A stretch of DNA of 64,000 bases from CANKJK01 sp040081715 (GTDB lineage Bacteria > Acidobacteriota > Vicinamibacteria > Vicinamibacterales > UBA2999). The notes under the pieces were generated by a model. That model made no database searches. It was not told the origin of the DNA and worked only from the letters and a program-made list of their open reading frames with translations. The translations under genes were made by a program, and so were the position numbers. Location: assembly GCA_040081715.1 (NCBI GenBank), contig JBEBFY010000004.1, positions 1 to 64,000 of the forward strand, written 5' to 3'. Shown piece by piece: positions 1-7,396 of this stretch. The number at the start of each line of letters is the position of its first letter. Position 1 is the stretch's first letter.

Positions 1-66
1 AAGTCCGCGCGGCGGGGACCCCGGCGCCCACCCCCCCGCACAAAGCCCGCGCGGCGGGGACCCCGG
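1..66. repeat. Two copies of a 24-bp GC-rich direct repeat, 42 bp apart
   Basis: Bases 1-24 and 43-66 are the same apart from one base (T or C at repeat position 4). The 42-bp period equals 14 codons, and the plsC reading frame stays open through both copies to the window edge. The second copy ends on the first base of the plsC GTG start. It may be the end of a longer array, a coding linker of an upstream fusion, or a REP-like element. The window edge hides the answer. Confidence 0.6.
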
Positions 67-797
67 TGGCGGCCATCCGGTCGATCGCCGCCTACCTCAT
101 CACGATCATCTACATCGTTATCGCCGGCCCCATCGGCCTTGTGATCGCCGTGGTGTTCCGCTGGAAGTGGGCACTCTACCGCCTTGGCCATGCTGGAACC
201 TGGCTGGCCCTGCGTTCAGCAGGCATCCGCTGGCGGGTGATGGGCCTGGGACAGGTGCCGAAGCAGGCCGTCGTGTTCTGCTCCAACCACGAGAGCAACG
301 TGGACCCGCCCGTGCTCTTCAAGGTGCTCCACCCGCAGCTCCACGTGCTGTATAAGGCCGAGCTCCATAAGTTCCCGATCATGGGCACGGTCTTCGACGT
401 CGGCGGGTTCGTCCCCATCGACCGCGGCGACCGGGGGCGTTCCATGGCCTCCATCGCTCGAGGTGCGGCGGCTCTTCGGGCGGGCCTGTCGTTCCTCATC
501 TTTCCGGAGGGCACCCGCAGCCGCACCGGCGAGATGCTGCCCTTCAAGAAGGGCGGTTTCATCATGGCCCTCCAGGCGCAGGTGCCCATCGTGCCCGTGG
601 CCGTGCGCGGCGGCCGCGCCGCCATGCGGAAGGGCAGCGCCTTCGTGTACCCGGTGACGGTGGATGTCCGTGTGGGTGCGCCGATTCCGACGGCCGGCCT
701 TTCGATTTCCGACAAGGAAGTACTCATCGCTCGCGTGCGCGGGGCGATCCAGGCACTTCTCGACGAGGGCAGGCCGGAGCCTACGGGGCGGTCTTGA
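66..797 (+). CDS. plsC: 1-acyl-sn-glycerol-3-phosphate acyltransferase (PlsC family)
   Basis: This membrane acyltransferase adds the second acyl chain to lysophosphatidic acid in phospholipid synthesis. The 243-residue protein has a hydrophobic N-terminus (about residues 8-30). It carries the catalytic H-x4-D motif as NHESNVD (H75, D80) and the substrate motif FPEGTRSR (146-153), both complete for the family. The GTG at 66 gives a normal family N-terminus, but the frame stays open to the left edge through a 42-bp repeat, so a longer or fused protein is possible. The 3' end overlaps the converging gene on the other strand by 17 bases. The family call is firm; the start is less so. Confidence 0.9.
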   Translation: MAAIRSIAAYLITIIYIVIAGPIGLVIAVVFRWKWALYRLGHAGTWLALRSAGIRWRVMGLGQVPKQAVVFCSNHESNVDPPVLFKVLHPQLHVLYKAELHKFPIMGTVFDVGGFVPIDRGDRGRSMASIARGAAALRAGLSFLIFPEGTRSRTGEMLPFKKGGFIMALQAQVPIVPVAVRGGRAAMRKGSAFVYPVTVDVRVGAPIPTAGLSISDKEVLIARVRGAIQALLDEGRPEPTGRS

Positions 798-1860
798 AGG
801 TGAGCGCCCAGGGGACGAGCGCGATGGTGTCGAAGCCCCGGATGCCGGCCAGCAGTTCCACGCGGACCGTCATGTCCGGATCGAGCGGCTTCGTGAAGGC
901 GATCTCAAGCGCGTGCGAGGCGGGGTCGTAGGCTGTTTTCCACGCCGGCACGACGAGGTCGGTCGTGCCCATATAGCCCACGCGGATCTGGTCCGCGAGC
1001 GACGATTGATCGATGTTGCGGGAGAACTGGACCCGCACCTTCGTAGCGGGTGACACGCCCCCTTCGTCCGTGCCGGGGTCGCTGAAGACCACCTGGACCG
1101 GGGGCGAGGGCGGAGGAGGCGGTGGCGCGTCGCGCTCCGTGAGCAACGCCGGCTCCTTGGATTCCACCAGTTTGGTGGCGTCGATGCGCACCAGGCCGTC
1201 GACGAGCCGGGCAGTGCCCGTGACCTCCAGCCAGTAGCGGCTGTCCACCCGCGCGTCGACGTTCAAGTCGAATCCCTTGCCGCGCGGCCGGAGTCCCGTG
1301 ACCCACACTGAGGCGTCGCCACTCTTCAGCACGAAGTCGTAGGGGCTGACCTTGGGGGCGCCAGGCTGGTCGCCAAAGAGGTTCCGGCCGCGGAACTGGC
1401 CGATGAGCGTGACTACCTGGCCGTGCGACCGCCAAGGTTCAAGCGCGAGCGTGCGCACGGACAGCACCGGCCGGTCGGGTACGCCGCTGATCCGGTCCAC
1501 CCGCAGCAGGAGCTCCTCGCCTGGCTTCGGCCAAGTGTCAGCGGCCTCGCGGTCGTAGCCCGTGAGCCGGGGATCAGTGCGATCCAGCTTGCCGACGTCC
1601 ACGAAGAGGCCGCGGGTTTCGGCCGGGCCGTCCGGCGTGTTGGTATCAGCCGTCAGCAGTAGACGAAGCTCGTGCGCCTCGGTCCGGAGCGTGACGCGGC
1701 CGGCGGTTCTGGCCACCGTGCCGCGGATGATGACCGGTTGCAGGTGGTAGTAGGACGGAAACTGCCGCAGGGCGTCCAGCGTGGTCAGCCGGGCCGGGGT
1801 TTGCGCCGTCACAGGTGCCAGGTAGAGCAGGGCGGCCAGAAGGCCTGCCGTTTGCCGCAT
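781..1860 (-). CDS. Secreted protein with C-terminal bacterial Ig-like domain
   Basis: The product is 359 residues with a signal peptide (MRQTAGLLAALLYLAPVTAQ). Two beta-rich segments (about 40-150 and 160-250) resemble OB-fold-like regions. A proline-rich linker follows, then a C-terminal Ig-like domain of the Big_5/SbsA type (start near PVQVVFSDPG). No catalytic residues are recognisable, so a cell-envelope or periplasmic binding role is only an inference. The ATG at 1860 was chosen over the longer open frame because it begins the signal peptide and has a TACAAT -10-like hexamer 6 bases upstream. It is divergent from rex and convergent with plsC. Confidence 0.75.
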   Translation of the reverse strand: MRQTAGLLAALLYLAPVTAQTPARLTTLDALRQFPSYYHLQPVIIRGTVARTAGRVTLRTEAHELRLLLTADTNTPDGPAETRGLFVDVGKLDRTDPRLTGYDREAADTWPKPGEELLLRVDRISGVPDRPVLSVRTLALEPWRSHGQVVTLIGQFRGRNLFGDQPGAPKVSPYDFVLKSGDASVWVTGLRPRGKGFDLNVDARVDSRYWLEVTGTARLVDGLVRIDATKLVESKEPALLTERDAPPPPPPSPPVQVVFSDPGTDEGGVSPATKVRVQFSRNIDQSSLADQIRVGYMGTTDLVVPAWKTAYDPASHALEIAFTKPLDPDMTVRVELLAGIRGFDTIALVPWALTFKTAP

Positions 1861-1936
1861 GCCCTGATTGTAAGGGGGGCTGAAATTGTCCGGGAGGCCG
1901 GAGTTCCTGTTTATTTCGTTACAATCCCCTGCACTT
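1861..1936. promoter_or_regulatory. Divergent promoters between the Ig-like gene and rex
   Basis: A TACAAT hexamer lies on each strand. On the minus strand it is at 1867-1872, six bases before the ATG at 1860. On the plus strand it is at 1920-1925, eleven bases before the rex GTG. Neither start has a Shine-Dalgarno sequence, so both transcripts are predicted to be leaderless or nearly so. No clear full Rex operator was found here. Confidence 0.5.
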
Positions 1937-2593
1937 GTGAAGGTCTCGAACAAGCGGCCCACCTCGCCCGACCAGATCTCGGAACTGACCACCAACCGGT
2001 TGTCCGTGTATCTCCGGTGCCTCACCGAGCTGGATGTCAGCGGCGTTCAGACCATTTCGTCCCAGGCCCTGGCCGAGCAGTTTCACCTGAACGCGGCACA
2101 GATCCGGAAGGACCTCGCTTACTTCGGCGAGTTCGGCGTCCGCGGCGTGGGCTACTACGTGCGAGACCTGAAGCGGCACATCCGGCAGATCCTCGGGCTG
2201 GACCGGAGCCTCCGTGTGGCCATTGTCGGCGCCGGCAACCTCGGACTCGCGCTCGCGGACTATCCCGGCTTCAAGCAGGAAGGCTTCGAGATCGTGGCCC
2301 TGTTTGACTCGGCGGCCGCCAAGGTGGGGCAGCAGTCCAAGGGCGGCGTGCCGATTCTTGGCATGCACGAACTCAAGCGTGTCGGCCGCAGAATCAACAT
2401 CGCTGTCGTGGCCGTACCGGTCGTGAGTGCGCAGGCGGTGGTGGATCAGGTCGTGGCTATTGGGATCAAGGCCATCCTCAACTTCTCACCCGCGACGCTG
2501 ACCGTGCCCGACAACGTGAAGGTGAAGAGCGTGGACTTTACGGTGTCGCTCGAGAGCCTGTCGTTCTATCTGGCGAGGGGGGAGGTGGTGTAG
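1937..2593 (+). CDS. rex: Redox-sensing transcriptional repressor Rex
   Basis: Rex senses the NADH/NAD+ ratio and represses respiratory or fermentative genes when NAD+ is high. The 218-residue protein has an N-terminal winged helix, with the conserved recognition segment around residues 52-72 (QIRKDLAYFGEFGVRG). A Rossmann nucleotide-binding domain follows with IVGAGNLG (96-103). The length matches the family. The GTG at 1937 was chosen because it fits the usual N-terminus and follows a TACAAT hexamer by 11 bases; the frame is open to 1886. The stop overlaps the moaC start by one base, so the two genes are probably translationally coupled, an unusual pairing. Confidence 0.93.
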   Translation: MKVSNKRPTSPDQISELTTNRLSVYLRCLTELDVSGVQTISSQALAEQFHLNAAQIRKDLAYFGEFGVRGVGYYVRDLKRHIRQILGLDRSLRVAIVGAGNLGLALADYPGFKQEGFEIVALFDSAAAKVGQQSKGGVPILGMHELKRVGRRINIAVVAVPVVSAQAVVDQVVAIGIKAILNFSPATLTVPDNVKVKSVDFTVSLESLSFYLARGEVV

Positions 2594-3072
2594 TGGCGAA
2601 GAAGCCGAAGCTTTCGCACGTGGACGCGAAGGGCCGCGTGGCAATGGTGGATGTGACCGCCAAGGCCACGACCGACCGCGTGGCCGTTGCGTGCTGCGAC
2701 ATCTCGATGAGTGCCAAGGCCCGCACGGCCATCCGCACCGGTGCCGTGAAGAAGGGCGACCCGCTCCAGGCTGCGCGCCTGGCCGGCATCATGGGTGCCA
2801 AGCAGACCTCCGCGCTGATTCCGCTCTGTCATCCCCTGCCCATCTCGTACGCGGATGTCCAGATCGTCCCGACACGACTCGGCTACCGCATCACCGCCAC
2901 GGTGCGCACCACGGGACAGACCGGTGTGGAGATGGAGGCGCTGACAGCGGCGGCGGTAGCGGCGCTCACCGTCTATGACATGGTCAAGGCGGTGGACAAG
3001 GGAATGGTCGTCGACGGGTTGTGCCTGGTGGAAAAGCGCGGCGGGAAGTCAGGGACGTATCGGCGGGTGTAG
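2593..3072 (+). CDS. moaC: Cyclic pyranopterin monophosphate synthase MoaC
   Basis: MoaC works in molybdenum cofactor synthesis. It converts the 3',8-cyclo-GTP made by MoaA into cyclic pyranopterin monophosphate. The 159-residue protein has all family signatures: PLCHPL (77-82), GVEMEAL (111-117) and the catalytic YDMVKA (128-133) with its Asp and Lys. It starts with a GTG whose G is the last base of the rex stop codon. No other moa genes are in the window, so moaA and the rest must be elsewhere. Confidence 0.95.
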   Translation: MAKKPKLSHVDAKGRVAMVDVTAKATTDRVAVACCDISMSAKARTAIRTGAVKKGDPLQAARLAGIMGAKQTSALIPLCHPLPISYADVQIVPTRLGYRITATVRTTGQTGVEMEALTAAAVAALTVYDMVKAVDKGMVVDGLCLVEKRGGKSGTYRRV

Positions 3073-3082
3073 GCTTCCCCCC

Positions 3083-4087
3083 ATGAAGCCCGCATCCAGA
3101 TTTCTGGCGCTGATCGCGACGGTTGCCATGGCCGTGGGGGCCTCTCTTGCCTTGCTGGCTCAATCCGAGCTGCCGCTCATTCCCTGGGCCTACGCCCTGC
3201 CCCCGGTGCTGGCCCCAGGTGAGAAGCCCGCCGCGCTGCCGTTCCCGCGCCCCGAGGGCGAACTGACCTTGCCCGGGTCTCCCGCGCGCATGACGCGGGC
3301 ACAACTCACCGACATGTCCAACGCAGCGGACTGGTGGCCCGACGACCACCCGCCGATGCCGCCGATCGTGAAGAACGGCAAGAAGCCCGGCGTCAGCGCC
3401 TGCGGCGTGTGCCACTACCCGAACGGCAAGGGCAAGCCCGACAACGCGGCCGTTTCAGGGCTGCCGGAGGCGTACTTCGTCCAGCAGATGCTGGACTACC
3501 GCGACGGCACACGGAAGAGCGCGAACCCGAAGAAGGGCAACGCCGCGCAGATGGGGCAGTTCGCCAAGGCGATGACGGATGACGAGATCCGCGAGGCCGC
3601 GCGCTACTTCGGATCCATGAAATACACGCCGTGGGTCAAGGTGGTTGAAGCCGCGAAGGTGCCGAAGCACATCTTCTTCGGCCAGCTCTTCGTGCAGGTC
3701 GGCGCTGAGCGGACTGAGCCGATCGGCAACCAGATCCTCGAAGGGCCGGAAGACACCGCGCGATTCGAGGGCTACCGCGACCCACGGAGCGGTTTCGTGG
3801 CCTACGTCCCGCCGGGCAGCATCAAGAAGGGACAGGCGCTCGCGACCACCGGCGGCGCTGGCCGGACGGTGGCGTGCGGCACATGCCACGGCGCGGATCT
3901 ACGGGGGATGGGCCCGATTCCTGCCATCGCCGGCCGCAGCGCGAGTTATCTCGCGAGACAGTTGAACGACTTCCGCACGGGTGCCAGGCACGGGGCGTGG
4001 TCGAGTCTGATGAAGGCAGCAACCGAGAAGCTGACCGACGGCGAGATCCTTGTGCTCTCCGCCTACGCGGCGTCACTCGCGCCGTAG
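3083..4087 (+). CDS. Periplasmic dihaem cytochrome c (class I, c4-like)
   Basis: The 334-residue product has a signal peptide or N-terminal anchor (about 8-27). It has two haem c attachment motifs, CGVCH (107-111) and CGTCH (265-269), each at the start of a class I cytochrome c fold. The second domain has the usual methionine-containing loop after the haem site (LRGMGPIPAIAGRS). It probably carries electrons in the periplasm between quinol-oxidising enzymes and a terminal oxidase. The partner is unknown because no oxidase gene is nearby. The ATG at 3083 begins the signal peptide, 10 bases after moaC. It converges with lepB. Confidence 0.85.
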   Translation: MKPASRFLALIATVAMAVGASLALLAQSELPLIPWAYALPPVLAPGEKPAALPFPRPEGELTLPGSPARMTRAQLTDMSNAADWWPDDHPPMPPIVKNGKKPGVSACGVCHYPNGKGKPDNAAVSGLPEAYFVQQMLDYRDGTRKSANPKKGNAAQMGQFAKAMTDDEIREAARYFGSMKYTPWVKVVEAAKVPKHIFFGQLFVQVGAERTEPIGNQILEGPEDTARFEGYRDPRSGFVAYVPPGSIKKGQALATTGGAGRTVACGTCHGADLRGMGPIPAIAGRSASYLARQLNDFRTGARHGAWSSLMKAATEKLTDGEILVLSAYAASLAP

Positions 4088-4094
4088 CCGGACG

Positions 4095-4622
4095 TCAGAA
4101 CACGCGCGAGGTGGGGATCGGCCACCAGCGCACCTGCACCTTGCCGATGATGTATTTCTTCGGCACGAAGCCCCAGTGGCGGCTGTCGGAGCTGTTGTTG
4201 CGGTGGTCGCCCATCACGAAGGCGTAGCCTTCCGGAATCACCGTGGGACCGTAGTCGTCGTGGCTGCGGAACTCGTCGAGCACGAAGTCGTCGCCGAGGG
4301 GAACGTCATTCACGTGCACGATACCGTCCACGATGCGGACAGTGTCGCCCTCTTCGGCAATGACCCGTTTCACGAAGGATTTGTCCGGGTTGAGCGGGTA
4401 GTAGAGCATCACAATGTCGCCGCGGCGGGGCTCACCGAGGCGGTAGATGAGCTTGTTGACGATGAGGCGATCCTGATCCTCCAGCGTGGGCGCCATGCTC
4501 TGGCCTTCCACCCGGGCGACCTGGAAACCGAAGGTCACGATGAGCGTGGCGTAGACGGCAGCGGAGGCCAGCGTCTTGAACCAGGCCACGACTTCGTCGC
4601 GCCAGAGCTTGAGCTTGGCCAT
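4095..4622 (-). CDS. lepB: Signal peptidase I
   Basis: This inner-membrane serine protease removes signal peptides from exported proteins. From the ATG at 4622 it is 175 residues with one N-terminal TM segment (about 17-35). The catalytic serine is in GQSMAPTL (S42) and the catalytic lysine in SFVKRVIAE (K85). The downstream family box GDHRNNSSDSRHWG is also present. The frame is open to 4880, which would overlap the upstream regulator gene by about 105 bases. A GTG at 4670 is another option, and none of the candidate starts has a good Shine-Dalgarno sequence. Function is firm; the start is not. Confidence 0.88.
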   Translation of the reverse strand: MAKLKLWRDEVVAWFKTLASAAVYATLIVTFGFQVARVEGQSMAPTLEDQDRLIVNKLIYRLGEPRRGDIVMLYYPLNPDKSFVKRVIAEEGDTVRIVDGIVHVNDVPLGDDFVLDEFRSHDDYGPTVIPEGYAFVMGDHRNNSSDSRHWGFVPKKYIIGKVQVRWWPIPTSRVF

Positions 4623-4774
4623 GGCCGCAGCGGCCTGGTGGTCGATCTCGGGGTGGAGGTCGCTCGGCACGAGGCCTGGCCCCGCGTCCTCACCGAGCGT
4701 GTCGTGCAGCTCGGCGGCCAGCGCGAATTCGTGGGCGGTGATCGGTTCAGGCAGGACTGCGGCGGGCTCGGCGC

Positions 4775-5557
4775 TCAGAGCTTCAGATACTCCCGGAGCC
4801 GGCGGGTCTGCGACCGGCTGACCGGGATCTCCGTGCCCTTCGCGTCCTTCATCCGCAGGATGTAGTTCCGGCTGAACCACGGGACGATCTCCTTGATTCT
4901 GTTGATGTTCACGAGGTGCGACCGATGGACCCGCCAGAAGACATCGGGGTCCAGCCGCGCCTGCAGCTCGTCAAGGGTCCGGTCGTTGGAGGTGCCACTG
5001 ACCTGCCCTGTGACTATGGTAATCGACTCGTCCACGAGGGAGGCGTAGATGATCTCGTCGGCCCGGACCAGCGTGAAGGTCTCACCCACTTTGACGGCCA
5101 CCTGCTCCCGGCGGTCTGGCCGGGCGGCCATGGCACGCACCAACTGGGCGAGCTGATGGTCGTTGAGGCCGCCTTCAGTGGAGGCCAGGGCGAGGCGCTT
5201 GCGGACGCGCTGAACGGCCTGTTCCAGCCGGCTCGTCTCCAGGGGCTTCAGCAGGTAGTCGACGGCATTCACCTCGAACGCCTCAATGGCGTGCTGGTCG
5301 TACGCCGTGACAAACACCACGTTGGGCGGGGCCGGCGAATTCATGAGCCGCCTGGCTACTTCGAATCCGGTGAGGCCCGGCATCTGCACATCCAGGAACA
5401 CCACATCCGGCTTGTGCTGCTCAATGGCCGTCAGGGCGTCCGGGCCGTTGGAGGCCTGGGCCAGGATATCCACCTCGCCGAGCTCGGTGAGCTGGTAACA
5501 CAGTTCCTCGCGGGCGAGCGGCTCGTCGTCCACGATCACGGTGCGGAGCGCGGTCAT
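4775..5557 (-). CDS. LytTR-family response regulator
   Basis: The 260-residue protein has an N-terminal receiver domain, with acidic residues near 10-12 and phospho-acceptor D56 in VVFLDVQMPG. A C-terminal LytTR DNA-binding domain (about 155-260, ending RSQTRRLREYLKL) follows. It overlaps the upstream histidine kinase gene by four bases (ATGA), so the two form a LytS/LytR-like two-component pair. Known relatives control cell-wall, autolysin or carbon-uptake genes. The target here is unknown, although lepB directly downstream may share the transcript. Confidence 0.92.
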   Translation of the reverse strand: MTALRTVIVDDEPLAREELCYQLTELGEVDILAQASNGPDALTAIEQHKPDVVFLDVQMPGLTGFEVARRLMNSPAPPNVVFVTAYDQHAIEAFEVNAVDYLLKPLETSRLEQAVQRVRKRLALASTEGGLNDHQLAQLVRAMAARPDRREQVAVKVGETFTLVRADEIIYASLVDESITIVTGQVSGTSNDRTLDELQARLDPDVFWRVHRSHLVNINRIKEIVPWFSRNYILRMKDAKGTEIPVSRSQTRRLREYLKL

Positions 5558-6879
5558 GCGGAGAGCGCCTTGGCGTCGGTCAATTCAGGCACCTCGATGC
5601 GGGCGCGCGTGCCCTTGCCGGGTTCGCTGGTCATGGTGAGCTGGTAGGCGGAGCCGTAGACGACCCGCAGCCGCTCACGCACGTTGGCGAGGCCGATGCC
5701 GCTGGACATCGGCTGATCCAGCCGTTCGAGGGTCATGCCCATGCCGTCGTCGTCCACCTCGATGACGGCTCGGCCGGCCTCGCGCCGGCTGCGGATCGTG
5801 AGGCACCCGGGGCCGATCTTTCGCGCGAAACCGTGCTTGATGCAGTTCTCTACCAGGGGTTGGAGCAGCATGCTGGGCACGATGATGTCCATTGTGTCGG
5901 GTGCGATCTCCTTCTTCACGGTGAGCTTGGGCCCGAAGCGGACGACCTCGATGTCCAGGTATTCGTCGATGGCGTCCAGCTCCTCCCGCAGCGTGACGAA
6001 GTGCTCGTGCTGCCGGAGCAGCCGCCGCAGCAGGCCCGAGAGCTTCGTGATGACCGTCCGCGCCGCATCCGGGTTGGAGCGGATGAGCGAGGACACCGAC
6101 GTCAGCGTGTTGAAGAGGAAGTGCGGGTTGATCTGGCTCTTGAGCGCCTCCACCCGGGCCGTGAGCAGGAGCTTTTCCTGCTCCTGCAGGCGGTGTTCGA
6201 TCCGCGCGCTGTTCCAGATGCGGATCGGCGTGGCGACGGCCAGCACGGTGGAGAGGACGACGAGGGCCCGCGTCCACCAGGACCCCGCCTGAAGGTAGTA
6301 GAGGTGCTCGATGCCGAACCGGATGCCGAGGGCCTGGCGCAGCAGTTCGAGGGCGACCAGCGAGACCATCAGCACGACCTGCCAGTTGGCCTCCAGGCGC
6401 CGGATGGAGTTCCACACGTGGCGTCGCAGGTCCACGAAGACCAATGGCGTGAAGAGCCAGATGGCTTCCTTGGGGCACACTTCCCGCAGGCCCCCGCCGG
6501 CGAACCCGCAACCGACCGCAAAGGGCAGGGCGATGAACTCGCCACCGATGATCATGGCTGGTACGCTGACCAGCAGGCCCACCAGTGCCCCCGCGTAGGG
6601 CCCCGCGATGAGGCCAGCCAGAAAGGCTCCTTCCAGGGACAGGTCGGCCGCCTGATAGCCGAGGAGCAGCCGCATCAGGACGCCGATGGCCAGGGGAATG
6701 CCGATCGCGCCGGCGAACACCACCCGATCCGGCCAGGCCCGCCGCTCGAAGATGAGGATGTGGCGGAAGCGCCGGTAGCGCGCCACCATGGTGGCGGTCA
6801 CCGCCATCACGGCCAGCTTGACCACCAGTTCCGTGAGCAGGAACTGATCAGCCGAGAGCAGGCGGGGTCCCTGAAGCAT
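5554..6879 (-). CDS. LytS-type sensor histidine kinase (5TM sensor plus His_kinase domain)
   Basis: The 441-residue membrane kinase has several TM segments in the first 230 residues, like the 5TMR-LYT sensor module. A short coiled coil follows, then the His_kinase motif INPHFLFNTL with phospho-acceptor H253, and a C-terminal HATPase with DDDGMGM and GIGLANVRERL. The ATG at 6879 was chosen because a TACAAT hexamer lies nine bases upstream and the longer frame would run into the divergent gene. It is the partner of the adjacent LytTR regulator (ATGA overlap). The signal sensed is not evident. Confidence 0.9.
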   Translation of the reverse strand: MLQGPRLLSADQFLLTELVVKLAVMAVTATMVARYRRFRHILIFERRAWPDRVVFAGAIGIPLAIGVLMRLLLGYQAADLSLEGAFLAGLIAGPYAGALVGLLVSVPAMIIGGEFIALPFAVGCGFAGGGLREVCPKEAIWLFTPLVFVDLRRHVWNSIRRLEANWQVVLMVSLVALELLRQALGIRFGIEHLYYLQAGSWWTRALVVLSTVLAVATPIRIWNSARIEHRLQEQEKLLLTARVEALKSQINPHFLFNTLTSVSSLIRSNPDAARTVITKLSGLLRRLLRQHEHFVTLREELDAIDEYLDIEVVRFGPKLTVKKEIAPDTMDIIVPSMLLQPLVENCIKHGFARKIGPGCLTIRSRREAGRAVIEVDDDGMGMTLERLDQPMSSGIGLANVRERLRVVYGSAYQLTMTSEPGKGTRARIEVPELTDAKALSA

Positions 6880-6919
6880 CCGGGTGCAATTGTAGGTGAT
6901 AGGATCAGGCGCTGACCCC
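6880..6919. promoter_or_regulatory. Divergent promoter between the sensor kinase and NuoI-like genes
   Basis: The 40-bp gap contains a minus-strand TACAAT (6889-6894), nine bases before the kinase ATG. It also contains a plus-strand TAGGAT (6900-6905), fourteen bases before the ATG at 6920. No Shine-Dalgarno sequence is seen for either gene. Confidence 0.45.
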
Positions 6920-7360
6920 ATGATCACGCCCTTTCTCGTCGGCTTTGCCACCACCCTCAAGCACATGTTCCGGAAGTCGATCACGGTGAACTATCCGGAG
7001 CAGAAGGTGCCGGTCTTCCCGAAGTACCGGGGCAAGCAGGTGCTAATGCGGGACGAGAACGGCTTGGAGAAGTGCGTGGCCTGTGGGCTCTGCTCGGTGG
7101 CCTGCCCGGCCGACGCCATCTACCTGGAGGCGGCGGAAAACGACGGCACTGTCATGGCTGGGCCGCGCTACGCGAAGGTCTACCAGATTCACAAGACGCG
7201 CTGCATCTTCTGCGGCTACTGCGAAGAGGCCTGTCCGGTCTCGGCCATCTTCATGGGCAAGGACTATGAACTGGCCGTCTACAGCAAGAACGACTTCGTG
7301 TGGGACAAGGCCGACCTGCTGGTGCAGTCTGCCGCCGCGCCGACGGCTGTCCGATCGTAG
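6920..7360 (+). CDS. nuoI: NuoI-like 2x[4Fe-4S] ferredoxin subunit, without other nuo genes
   Basis: The 146-residue protein matches the NADH-quinone oxidoreductase subunit I family. It has the N-terminal segment ending NYPEQKVPVFPKYRG and DENGLEKCVACGLCSVACP. Two cysteine sets (C52, C55, C58, C62 and C95, C98, C101, C105) bind two [4Fe-4S] clusters. In complex I this subunit passes electrons to the quinone site. Here no other nuo gene is adjacent, so it may be a second copy, a subunit of a split complex I locus, or part of a smaller redox complex. The ATG at 6920 is preferred over the GTG at 6896. Confidence 0.82.
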   Translation: MITPFLVGFATTLKHMFRKSITVNYPEQKVPVFPKYRGKQVLMRDENGLEKCVACGLCSVACPADAIYLEAAENDGTVMAGPRYAKVYQIHKTRCIFCGYCEEACPVSAIFMGKDYELAVYSKNDFVWDKADLLVQSAAAPTAVRS

Positions 7361-7396
7361 GAGTCCCACGCGTCTCGGCGCACGGCGCCGCTCACG

